Part shown: piece after piece, positions 1 through 7,750 of the stretch
Position numbering within the stretch: the first letter of the stretch is position 1
How the letters are laid out: each line of letters starts with the position of its first letter
NCBI GenBank assembly: GCA_029260345.1
Contig: JAJDDK010000005.1
Coordinates: forward strand, 248,001-312,000
Origin: Phycisphaerales bacterium
Lineage (GTDB): Bacteria; Planctomycetota; Phycisphaerae; Phycisphaerales; UBA1924
DNA: 64,000 nt
Direction: 5' to 3'
Program-made: the position numbers and the translations under genes
Notes under the pieces: model-generated
What the model saw: the letters and a program-made list of their open reading frames with translations, nothing else
Told to the model about the DNA's origin: nothing
Database searches by the model: none

Positions 1-1
1 A

Positions 2-751
2 ATTGATGAAAGTGTTTCACGGTTCGTGATCACGGCTTCGGGCGGGCCGTTTCGCACGTGGAGTCGCGACCGGGTCTTCAATGCCACGCCCGAACAGGCG
101 CTGGCGCACCCGACGTGGAACATGGGCGCCAAGATCACCGTTGATTGTGCGTCGCTGACCAACAAGGGTCTTGAAGTCATCGAGGCGCACTGGCTGTTCG
201 GCCTCCCCGGTGATCGCATCGATGTAATCGTGCATCCGCAGTCCATCATTCATTCGTTTGTGGAATACGCAGATGGCTCCGTGCTCGCGCAACTTGGTGC
301 GCCGGACATGCGCACGCCGATTCAGTGGGCGCTCACGTGGCCACAGCGAGCCGCGGGCATCAGCCAGGCGCTTGATTTCACTGCGCTGTCGAAGCTTGAT
401 TTCGAACCGCCGGACTTTGAACGATTCCCAGCGCTCAAACTCGCCTACGACGTCATCGAGCGCGGCGGAACCGCCGGCGCCGTGTTCAACGCGGCGAACG
501 AAGCCGCCGTCGCCGCGTTCCTTGATCATCAGATCCCGTTTGGACGAATCACCGAACTTTCCGCGGCGGCCCTGGATTCACTGGTCGGCGAAGGCCGGCA
601 GCCGGCGCTGACGTCTCTTGATGACGTGCTCGCCGCAGACTCGGAAGCACGCGCTTTCGTTACACAATCGCTTGGCGGCGGGGGCGCGGTCGCTACCACC
701 GGGACCACTCGCGCCACGCACTCCTCTGCGCTAGGATCATCCGATGCTTGA
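2..751 (+). CDS. dxr: 1-deoxy-D-xylulose 5-phosphate reductoisomerase, C-terminal part (5' end outside window)
   Basis: Dxr converts 1-deoxyxylulose 5-phosphate to 2-C-methyl-erythritol 4-phosphate with NADPH in the non-mevalonate isoprenoid pathway, in the cytoplasm. The frame is open to the left edge, so the N-terminal NADPH-binding domain is missing. Visible family blocks are TASGGPFR, the HP.W.MG.KI..D.A...NKGLE block that carries catalytic residues, and HPQS.IHS, followed by [15 protein letters not shown]. The C-terminal NAANE block is also present. The tail after about residue 215 (Gly/Ala/Thr rich) is not conserved in the family. The stop overlaps the start of rseP by 8 bases, and dxr-rseP is a very common bacterial gene order, so co-transcription is likely. 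Confidence 0.95.
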   Translation: MDESVSRFVITASGGPFRTWSRDRVFNATPEQALAHPTWNMGAKITVDCASLTNKGLEVIEAHWLFGLPGDRIDVIVHPQSIIHSFVEYADGSVLAQLGAPDMRTPIQWALTWPQRAAGISQALDFTALSKLDFEPPDFERFPALKLAYDVIERGGTAGAVFNAANEAAVAAFLDHQIPFGRITELSAAALDSLVGEGRQPALTSLDDVLAADSEARAFVTQSLGGGGAVATTGTTRATHSSALGSSDA

Positions 752-2915
752 ATCGCTCTCCAGCGCGTTCGACTTGTTCCTCGTGATCATCGGCTTCGGC
801 ATGGTGATCTTTATCCATGAGCTGGGGCACTTCCTTGCCGCAAAATGGGCGGGCGTGCGCGTGCATCAGTTCGCGATCGGCTTTGGCACGCCAATCGTTT
901 CATGGCGCAAGGGTATGGGCTTCGCCGTTGGGTCCACCGAGAAGAAAGTGCTGGAGCTTCTTCGCACCAAACACAGCGAAGAAGGCGTGGATTGCACAGA
1001 CAAGACAATTTCAGATTTTGAGTTTCCCGACGGCGTCAGCCCGACGGAGTATCGCTTGAACTGGATCCCCTTCGGCGGGTACGTGAAAATGCTCGGGCAG
1101 GAGGATCTTGATCCCGCCGCGGCAAGCCAGGCGCCGGACAGTTACACCAAGAAGCCCGTGTGGAAGCGCATGGTGATCATCTCCGCGGGTGTGGTGATGA
1201 ACCTCATTCTCGCGGCGGTTCTCTTTGTGATTGTGTACATGGTCGGGCGTGATGTGATCACGCCGCGGATTGGTAATGTGGTCGCCAACAGCCCCGGCGC
1301 CAATGCGACGCTTGTCGCGGGCGATCCTGGCAACACACCATCGCGGCTCATGCCCGGCGACACGTTTGTCAACGTTGCAGGTGAGGAGCCCAAGTCATTC
1401 AACGACGTGCAGCTTGAAGTGATCATGGCTCGGCGCGGGCGTCCGATTTCAATTGAAGTTGAGCGCGCCGGCGTGAGTGGCCCGCTCACGTTTGAAGCGA
1501 CGCCCCGGCAGAGCAAGACGACCGGCATGCTGGAAGTCGGCATTGAGCCGGTTGTGTCCACTCGTGTGGTGTCGCCCCTCATGCCTGATCCTGTGGCGGA
1601 GCAGGAATTTCGCGAGGCGATGGCAACCATAGGACTGGTCGGCGTCGATCCCGGCATGACGCTTGTCAGCGTGAACGGCGAGCCGGTTGAAATGTTGTCG
1701 CCACTGACGGACGCATTGGAGAATGGCAATGGCGCGCCCGTTCGCACCGTCTTTCGGTCCGACGTCGGCAACACGACGATGGTCGAAGTGCGGCCTGAAC
1801 CGGAGTTTCAGGTGGAGCTGGTGCGCAGCGCGAGCCGCGATGAGCGCACGCGCGTTGATCACCTGCTCGGGTTGACACCCGCCGTTCGTATTGGATCAGT
1901 GCAGCCGCGCGCCGAAGTAGCAGGGTTGCGCAAGGACGACATCATTGTGCAGGCGGGCGGCGTCGCCTGGCCCGACATCGCGACGCTGATCAGTGAAATC
2001 GGTCGGCATGCCCGATCGGACATTCAACTCACCGTGCTGCGCGATGGTGAATATGTGTCACTCGAAGCGCCGGTGGACCGCAAAGGCCGCATCGGGTTTG
2101 GCATTGATCTGACGCAGCGCGACAAGACAATCATCACCCGCACGCCGCCCGTGAGCGCGGAATCAAGCGACAATGACGAAGAGACAATGCAGCCCAGCGC
2201 TCCGCTCGCGGCGACGCGGCTCGAACTCCCACCCGGCTCCGTGATTCTCGCGGTCGATGAAACGCCGGTTCAGAGCTTCGCAATGTTGCGAGCTGCGCTT
2301 CGCACCGCAACGGCGCAGGCGTTTGAGTCGTCAACGGATGCAACCGTGACGCTCGATGTTCGTTTGCCCGTGGGCGGCGTATACGGCGACGGCCCGACGG
2401 AGGAACGCACATGGTCGCTGACCGCGGATGACGTGCAAACACTGCACGCGCTCGGTTGGAAGAGCCCCGTCAATCCCATCTTCTTTGAACTTGACGAGAA
2501 ATTGCTGCGCACGAGCAACCCGCTGACGGCCATCGCATGGGGTGTGGAAGACACCCACAACATGATGATGAAGACGTACCTGACATTTGTGCGCCTGTTC
2601 CAGGGCACCGTCAAGGTGGATCAATTGAAAGGCCCGGTCGGCATTGCGCACCTTGGCACACTCGTCGCCGAGCGCGGCATTATGGATCTGCTCTTCTTCC
2701 TCGGCCTCATCAGCGTGAACCTCGCAGTCATCAACTTCCTCCCGATCCCGATCGCGGACGGCGGGCACTTTGTGATGTTGCTCATCGAACGCATCACCGG
2801 CAAGCCGGTTTCGCCTGCGATACAGAACATCATGGCGCTGGCGGGCATCGCGATCATCGCGACTGTGTTTGTCGTCGTGACGTACAACGACCTCGCGAAC
2901 CTGCTTGGCGGTTGA
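744..2915 (+). CDS. rseP: RseP-family site-2 zinc protease with PDZ domains
   Basis: Intramembrane metalloprotease (M50B) that cleaves membrane-bound anti-sigma factors or signal-peptide remnants. The zinc motif HELGH is at residues 25-29 inside the first membrane helix, and the conserved FGGYVKMLG stretch follows near residue 113. A central periplasmic region of roughly 400 residues contains PDZ-like repeats (for example around [16 protein letters not shown]). The second catalytic segment near residue 675 reads [11 protein letters not shown], where most family members have LDGG. At 723 residues it is much longer than the usual 420-460, mostly because of the periplasmic part. It overlaps dxr by 8 bases. 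Family assignment is secure; its actual substrate cannot be read from the sequence. Confidence 0.93.
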   Translation: MLESLSSAFDLFLVIIGFGMVIFIHELGHFLAAKWAGVRVHQFAIGFGTPIVSWRKGMGFAVGSTEKKVLELLRTKHSEEGVDCTDKTISDFEFPDGVSPTEYRLNWIPFGGYVKMLGQEDLDPAAASQAPDSYTKKPVWKRMVIISAGVVMNLILAAVLFVIVYMVGRDVITPRIGNVVANSPGANATLVAGDPGNTPSRLMPGDTFVNVAGEEPKSFNDVQLEVIMARRGRPISIEVERAGVSGPLTFEATPRQSKTTGMLEVGIEPVVSTRVVSPLMPDPVAEQEFREAMATIGLVGVDPGMTLVSVNGEPVEMLSPLTDALENGNGAPVRTVFRSDVGNTTMVEVRPEPEFQVELVRSASRDERTRVDHLLGLTPAVRIGSVQPRAEVAGLRKDDIIVQAGGVAWPDIATLISEIGRHARSDIQLTVLRDGEYVSLEAPVDRKGRIGFGIDLTQRDKTIITRTPPVSAESSDNDEETMQPSAPLAATRLELPPGSVILAVDETPVQSFAMLRAALRTATAQAFESSTDATVTLDVRLPVGGVYGDGPTEERTWSLTADDVQTLHALGWKSPVNPIFFELDEKLLRTSNPLTAIAWGVEDTHNMMMKTYLTFVRLFQGTVKVDQLKGPVGIAHLGTLVAERGIMDLLFFLGLISVNLAVINFLPIPIADGGHFVMLLIERITGKPVSPAIQNIMALAGIAIIATVFVVVTYNDLANLLGG

Positions 2916-2957
2916 TCACATGAATTGTGCTTACTTGGTGCGTGCCCGATTGCATCC

Positions 2958-3905
2958 ATGATCGGTCTTCTGACCATTCTGGCGTACGGACTTGCCGTGA
3001 CGATCGTCGCGGCGACATGGTGGACAATGCATCGATTGCGCCGACCGCCCCGCCGAACGTATGCGAGCGCTGTGGCCCGCGGCATTCCCGGCGATCCGTC
3101 GGAGCTCGCATCTCCGCGTGCCTTTGAAACATGGACGGCGCACTGCGAGATGGGCGCGCAAACGTATGACCTCGCTGTCTGGGATATCGAAGGCGATGAT
3201 GGTGAAGCGCCGGTGGTGTTATGCACGCCAGGCTGGGGTGATTCGCGCATCGGAGCGCTGGCCCGCGTCAGAGCATTGGCGCCGGTTGCATCGCGAATCA
3301 TCGCATGGGATCCGCCGGGGTTGGGTGAATCGCCGGGCTTGTGCGACCTTGGCTTGCGCGAGCATAAGGCCATCGCATGCATCGTTGATCAATTGTCCGA
3401 TGAAGCGCAGCAGCGCGGCGTGGTGCTGTATGGATGGTCGCTCGGCGCCGGCGCCTCGGTTGTCGCCGCTGGCGCGATGGCCAATGACCCGCGCGTACGC
3501 GGCGTTGTCGCCGAGGCGCCGTACCGATTGGCAACGACCCCGGCGCGCAATGTGATTCGCAACGCGGCCATGCCATGGGCGATCAATGGGCCGCTGGCGT
3601 TCTGGCTGCTCGGCCTGCGCCTCGGCGTCGGGCCGTTCTGGCGCGGCTTTGATCGCGCCAGTCATGCACGCCTGATGTCGCAACCAATTCTGGTGCTGCA
3701 CGGCACGCACGATGATGTGTGCCCGGTGGATGATGGCCGATCCGTCGCGCAGGCGGCGAGCCGCGGGCTATTCGTCGGTATCGAGGGCGGCGGCCACAAT
3801 GATTTATGGGTGGATGAGACGTTCACGCCGCAATGCGAGCGCACCGTCCGCGATTTCATGACAAGCTTGCGATTGCAGACTCGTGAAACGACGCCTTCCG
3901 CTTGA
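2958..3905 (+). CDS. membrane-anchored alpha/beta hydrolase
   Basis: Predicted serine hydrolase of the alpha/beta fold. An N-terminal hydrophobic helix (about residues 1-22) followed by Arg-rich MHRLRRPPRR suggests a membrane anchor. The nucleophile elbow GWSLGAG is present, with HGTHDDVCPVDDG as the likely acid-loop segment and GGGHNDLW supplying the catalytic His. The oxyanion region lies around CTPGWGDSR. I chose the ATG at 2958, because an upstream TTG at 2925 would add eleven residues that do not look like a signal. It follows rseP by 42 bases on the same strand and may be read through from it. Substrate unknown. Confidence 0.8.
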   Translation: MIGLLTILAYGLAVTIVAATWWTMHRLRRPPRRTYASAVARGIPGDPSELASPRAFETWTAHCEMGAQTYDLAVWDIEGDDGEAPVVLCTPGWGDSRIGALARVRALAPVASRIIAWDPPGLGESPGLCDLGLREHKAIACIVDQLSDEAQQRGVVLYGWSLGAGASVVAAGAMANDPRVRGVVAEAPYRLATTPARNVIRNAAMPWAINGPLAFWLLGLRLGVGPFWRGFDRASHARLMSQPILVLHGTHDDVCPVDDGRSVAQAASRGLFVGIEGGGHNDLWVDETFTPQCERTVRDFMTSLRLQTRETTPSA

Positions 3906-4022
3906 AGGTCGCATCGCTTCGGCGATCATGCGATGATCATTGGCAGAGGCAATCCGCAGCCGAATCCCGGATTGGGCATATACACGGCGATCAGTGGGAC
4001 TGATTGAACGAAGGAGATTGTC

Positions 4023-6563
4023 GTGCGCATTCCGAGACTGACCCATGGATGCTCCGTTGTCGCGGTGATGTGCTTTGCCGCAGTCGCGGCCGGGCAAGGG
4101 GCGCCGCTCACGCTTGAACTCATCATGCAGGACCCGGACTGGATCGGGAATTCGCCGCAGGGCGTCTACTGGTCTGACGATGGCGAGGCGGTGTACTACG
4201 AATTGAAGCGTGTTGGTTCACCGCTGCGCGATCTGTATCGCGTCACGCTGGATGGCGAAACGGTGCTTATCGCGGATGAGGATCTCGGCGACGCGCACGA
4301 GCGCGGCGGGGACTGGTCGCAGGATAGATCGCGCAAAGTGTTCAGCCGCAACGGCGATGTGTTTCTCTCGATGGTCGAATCCGGCGACGTGATTCAACTC
4401 ACACGCACCAATTCCGCCGAGTCGTCGCCATTCTTTATGGATGATGAAACATTTATTGCGTTTCGTCGCGGCGGCGACTGGTTCGTGCGCGATCTCGCAA
4501 CTGGTCTTGAGTATCAGCCGTTTGAAGTGCGGGCCACGAAGGATCCGGACGAAGACGATAAGAAGGACCATGGATACGTCGATGCCCAGCAGGAGCGCCT
4601 CTTCGACATCATCAAGAAGCGAGAGCGCGAAGATGAAGAACGCAAGTCGCGGCAGGAAGAGTTGCGCCTCGCCGATGCGACCCGCGCCGACAAGCCGTGG
4701 TATCTCGGCGACAAAGTAGTGATTGCCGGCACGGATCTCTCGCCGCGCGGCGACGCGATGCTCGTGCGCACAACGCCGAAGAGTCACAAAGACGGCAAGC
4801 GCGACCTCATGCCCGTCTGGGTGAATGAAGAGGGGTATGTTGAGAATCGCGAAGTGCGCACATTGGTGGGGACGGGCGAACCGGAGCCGCACTCGGTGTT
4901 GTTGTTGAAGGCCGATGGACGTGAGACGATCGCCATTGATTTCACCAAATTGCCGATGATCGACGATGATCCGCTGGCCGAGTTGCGCGCGATCGCAGAC
5001 GCGAAGAAAAAGGAAGCGGCCGAGAAAGCGAAGCTGGAGAAAGAAGCAGACACTGAAGTGTCGAGCGATGATGAATCGTCTGACGCTGAAGTTGAAACGT
5101 CATCAGATTCGTCAAATGGTGACGATGAGTCCGCAGACGAGAAGAAGGACGAGAAGAAGTCCAAGCCGCACAAGCGCACTGTTTCGACGTTTGGCGTGCA
5201 GTGGAATGATGCAGGAACAAAGGTGGCGTTCTGGGCTCGCGCAAACGACAACAAGGACCGCTGGTTGTGTGTCGTTGATGTTGAGTCTGGCGAGTTGACC
5301 GTCGCTGAGCATTTACGCGACGAGGCATGGATCAACTGGGCGTTTAATCAATTCGGCTGGATGCCTGACAACGAGTCGTTGTGGCTGCTTTCCGAACGCA
5401 CCGGCTATTCGCATTTGTATCTCGCCTCAGCGGATGGAGAATCACTCCGCGCGCTCACCGAGGGTGACTGGGAAGTGCGCGATGTGACACGCAGCCACGA
5501 TGGTTCGCGACTGTGGATCAGCGCAAGTCGCGAACATCCCGGGCGCGATGATTTGTACGAAATAGACGTTGCGAGTGGAGACATGGCGCGGCTGTCGTCC
5601 CTTGTTGGCCGCAACCGGTTTGAGATTTCGCCTGACGAAGAGCATGTGTTGGTGACGCACTCGTCGCCGCTGTCACCGCCTGATGTGTACGTGCAGCCGC
5701 TGATTCCCGGCGGCCGCGCGACGCGGCTCACCTCCACCGTCAGTGAAGAGTTCCTTGCCATCGAATGGGCGGAGCCGGAACTCGTTGAGGTCGCGTCCTC
5801 GAACAGTGAACAGCCGATCTTCGCTCGCGTGTACACGCCTGATGAGGATGCGCCTGGCGCCGATGCCGACGGTCGCCGCCCGGCGGTGATGTTTGTTCAT
5901 GGCGCGGGGTATCTGCAAAACGCACACTTCGGCTGGTCCACGTACTTCCGCGAATTCATGTTTCACTCGCTGCTCACGCAGCTTGGCTACGTCGTCATCG
6001 ACATGGACTATCGCGCCAGCGCTGGCTACGGCCGCGACTGGCGCACGGCGATTTACCGACGCATGGGCGAACCGGAGCTTGAAGACTTCATTGATGGTGT
6101 GGACTGGCTCATCGCGAACAAGAACGTCGATCCCGATCGCATCGGCGTCTACGGCGGCTCGTACGGCGGGTTCATGACGTTCATGGCGTTGTTTCGTGAG
6201 CCGGACCTCTTCGCTTGCGGCGCGGCGCTGCGACCGGTCACCGATTGGGCGCACTACAACCACGGCTACACCTCAAACATTCTCAACACGCCGGACATTG
6301 ATCCTGAGGCGTATGAACGTTCGTCGCCGATCGAGTTTGCCGGTGGTCTGTCGAGCCCGGTGCTGATCTGTCACGGCATGGTGGATGACAATGTGTTCTT
6401 CAAAGACACGGTGCGGCTGGCGCAGCGGCTGATCGAACTTCAGAAGGAAGATTGGGAAGTGGCGATTTATCCGGTGGAGCCGCACGGATTTCGGGAGCCA
6501 TCGTCGTGGCTGGATGAGTACCGCCGCATCTTGAAACTGTTTGAAGAGAACCTGAAGGACTAG
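4023..6563 (+). CDS. secreted S9 family prolyl oligopeptidase-like peptidase
   Basis: Exported serine peptidase related to dipeptidyl/acylaminoacyl peptidases. The GTG start is supported by AAGGAG at 4011-4016 and gives a classic signal peptide (hydrophobic VVAVMCFAAVAAG). An N-terminal beta-propeller region is followed by an alpha/beta hydrolase domain with nucleophile S713 in GGSYGG, acid D788 in HGMVDDN and H821 in EPHGF. Residues about 316-385 form a charged low-complexity insertion rich in Asp, Ser, Glu and Lys within the propeller half, which is atypical. Two further S9 peptidases lie at 26634-28850 and 28983-30992. The gene is followed by a hairpin with a T run. Specificity cannot be assigned. 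Confidence 0.9.
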   Translation: MRIPRLTHGCSVVAVMCFAAVAAGQGAPLTLELIMQDPDWIGNSPQGVYWSDDGEAVYYELKRVGSPLRDLYRVTLDGETVLIADEDLGDAHERGGDWSQDRSRKVFSRNGDVFLSMVESGDVIQLTRTNSAESSPFFMDDETFIAFRRGGDWFVRDLATGLEYQPFEVRATKDPDEDDKKDHGYVDAQQERLFDIIKKREREDEERKSRQEELRLADATRADKPWYLGDKVVIAGTDLSPRGDAMLVRTTPKSHKDGKRDLMPVWVNEEGYVENREVRTLVGTGEPEPHSVLLLKADGRETIAIDFTKLPMIDDDPLAELRAIADAKKKEAAEKAKLEKEADTEVSSDDESSDAEVETSSDSSNGDDESADEKKDEKKSKPHKRTVSTFGVQWNDAGTKVAFWARANDNKDRWLCVVDVESGELTVAEHLRDEAWINWAFNQFGWMPDNESLWLLSERTGYSHLYLASADGESLRALTEGDWEVRDVTRSHDGSRLWISASREHPGRDDLYEIDVASGDMARLSSLVGRNRFEISPDEEHVLVTHSSPLSPPDVYVQPLIPGGRATRLTSTVSEEFLAIEWAEPELVEVASSNSEQPIFARVYTPDEDAPGADADGRRPAVMFVHGAGYLQNAHFGWSTYFREFMFHSLLTQLGYVVIDMDYRASAGYGRDWRTAIYRRMGEPELEDFIDGVDWLIANKNVDPDRIGVYGGSYGGFMTFMALFREPDLFACGAALRPVTDWAHYNHGYTSNILNTPDIDPEAYERSSPIEFAGGLSSPVLICHGMVDDNVFFKDTVRLAQRLIELQKEDWEVAIYPVEPHGFREPSSWLDEYRRILKLFEENLKD

Positions 6564-6585
6564 CCATCCTGAAGCAATGATCGTG

Positions 6586-6655
6586 TGCCACTGCTCTTGA
6601 GCAGTGGTTTGTGGCGTGTGCCGAAATCCTGCGGCACTGCTCAAGAGCAGTGGCT
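6586..6655. repeat. family A palindromic repeat, dimer copy 1
   Basis: Two near-perfect palindromes with arms CCACTGCTC / GAGCAGTGG and a 2-base centre lie 23 bases apart, the first with centre TT and the second with centre AA, so the pair is a head-to-head dimer of about 70 bases. The same dimer occurs at 14936-15005 and 51001-51074, and single copies at 6847-6865 and 15273-15291. The arrangement resembles REPIN doublets, but no REP-associated transposase gene is in this window. Confidence 0.85.
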
Positions 6656-6661
6656 TTTTTT
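6636..6661 (+). terminator. rho-independent terminator formed by a family A repeat
   Basis: The second palindrome of the dimer (stem ACTGCTC/GAGCAGT) is followed directly by GGC and six T residues, 75-100 bases after the S9 peptidase stop codon. This is the layout of an intrinsic terminator for the peptidase gene, made from a mobile-type repeat. Confidence 0.6.
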
Positions 6662-6666
6662 CAGGC

Positions 6667-6759
6667 GCCGTGGTCTTGACTGTCTTCAGTCAAGGCCACG
6701 CGTTCGTTGTATTTCGCAGAACATTCGCGGTCTTGTCCGAGGACGGACAAGACCACGGC
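6667..6759. repeat. family B palindromic repeat, dimer copy
   Basis: Two palindromes built on CGTGGTCTTG...CAAGACCACG, each with a short variable centre (6667-6700 and 6729-6759), separated by about 28 bases. The second is followed by GGCACCGTTGAAA, which also follows other copies. Related copies are at 15127-15161, 42754-42860 (dimer) and 43024-43065. Confidence 0.8.
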
Positions 6760-6782
6760 ACCGTTGAAACGAACACACAACA

Positions 6783-6820
6783 CCCCTCACCCCGGCCCTT
6801 TCCCGGGGGAGAGGGAGGAG
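6783..6820. repeat. family C palindromic repeat (CCCTCACCCCGGCCC type)
   Basis: CCCCTCACCCCGGCCC followed by TTTCCC/GGGGGAGAGGGAGGAG, a GC-rich hairpin. Other copies of the same type are at 7435-7470 (inside the SDR gene), 15211-15251, 42697-42732 and 42938-42973. A sister form beginning CCCCTCATCCG is at 15045-15096, 42881-42933 and 43087-43140. Repeats of this general text are known from many GC-rich bacteria. Confidence 0.8.
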
Positions 6821-6846
6821 AATCGTTGTGGATATCGAAGCTCAAT

Positions 6847-6865
6847 CACTGCTCAAGAGCAGTGG
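6847..6865. repeat. family A repeat, single copy
   Basis: CACTGCTCAAGAGCAGTGG, one arm pair of the family A dimer, lying 8 bases beyond the stop codon of the convergent SDR gene. It closes the 310-base stretch 6564-6873, which consists almost entirely of repeats and has no credible gene. Confidence 0.85.
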
Positions 6866-6873
6866 CACACGTC

Positions 6874-7722
6874 TTACGGATAGTCCTGCCGCGTCGGACG
6901 GATGACGACGTCGTTGATGTGCACGTGCGCCGGTTGCGATGCAATGAATGCGATCGTGCGTGCGACGTCGTTGGCTTCCAGCAGTGGCGCGAATTTCTCT
7001 TTGAATCCCTGCTGCAACTCATCGGTGTAGCCCGCGACGGCCTGAAACTCGGTTGAAACGATGCCGGGGCAGACGAGCGAGACGCGGATGCCTTTGGGGC
7101 CGAGTTCACGGCGCGCGCCTTCGGCGATGGCGCCGACTCCGAACTTCGTCGAGCCGTACATCGACGAAAACGGCGAAACGTGTTTACCCACGTTGGAGCC
7201 GAGAATGATGATGTCGCGGGCGCGGTCGGTCAATGACTCGCCACGTTGCAGCATGCGCTCGGCGGCGCTGCGCACCAGCATCGCCGCGGCGGTCAGGTTC
7301 GTGCGAATCATCTCATCCCACTGGGCCGTGTCCGAAGTCATCACACTGCCAGCGAGGCCGCGCCCGGCGTTGACGACGACCAGATCAACACCTTGACAAG
7401 TGGCGCCGCTCTCCGAGCGGTGCGTTGGTCGGGCCCCCTCACCCCGGCCTTCTCCCGAGGGGAGAGGGGAAAGAGTGTTCGCCACATTCAGCATGCCGTC
7501 GATGACGGATTGCTCCGCACAGTCCCCTGCAACCGCGGCAGCGCGCCCGCCGTCTGCTTCAATGGCCTTCACCAGCGCATCGAGGCGCTCCTTCCGCCGC
7601 GCGTTCACAACAACCGCGGCGCCCAGTGATGCAAGCTCGCGGGCGCACGACTCGCCGATTCCGGCGGAAGCGCCGGTGACGACGGACGTGCGGCCCGCGA
7701 GAGGTTGGTCTAGAGTCTTCAT
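6874..7722 (-). CDS. short-chain dehydrogenase/reductase with repeat-encoded insertion
   Basis: Classical SDR oxidoreductase, expected to be a cytoplasmic NAD(P)H-dependent alcohol/ketone reductase. The cofactor motif TGASAGIG is at residues 16-23, NAG at 118-120, catalytic S176, and YGSTK with Y189 and K193. Residues about 83-110, just before the VDLVVVNAG strand, are foreign to the family. This stretch begins TLSPLPSGEGRGEGA and is the translation of a family C palindromic repeat (7435-7470) plus flanking bases. The frame stays open through it, so the protein may be functional with an extra surface loop of about 25 residues. The gene faces the repeat cluster 6564-6873. Substrate unknown. 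Confidence 0.9.
   Translation of the reverse strand: MKTLDQPLAGRTSVVTGASAGIGESCARELASLGAAVVVNARRKERLDALVKAIEADGGRAAAVAGDCAEQSVIDGMLNVANTLSPLPSGEGRGEGARPTHRSESGATCQGVDLVVVNAGRGLAGSVMTSDTAQWDEMIRTNLTAAAMLVRSAAERMLQRGESLTDRARDIIILGSNVGKHVSPFSSMYGSTKFGVGAIAEGARRELGPKGIRVSLVCPGIVSTEFQAVAGYTDELQQGFKEKFAPLLEANDVARTIAFIASQPAHVHINDVVIRPTRQDYP
7435..7470. repeat. family C repeat inside the SDR coding sequence
   Basis: CCCCTCACCCCGGCC then TTCTCCCGAGGGGAGAGGGG: same text as the intergenic copies at 6783-6820 and 15211-15251, here in frame in a gene. An additional small inverted repeat (CCGCTC/GAGCGG at about 7406-7420) lies beside it and probably belongs to the same insertion. Confidence 0.85.
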
Positions 7723-7750
7723 GCCGCCAGACTAACGCGCATTGATGGTG

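Noticed and set aside
7435-7470. SDR gene as a broken pseudogene
   Set aside because: The frame is open from start to stop, and all cofactor and catalytic motifs are intact on both sides of the insertion.
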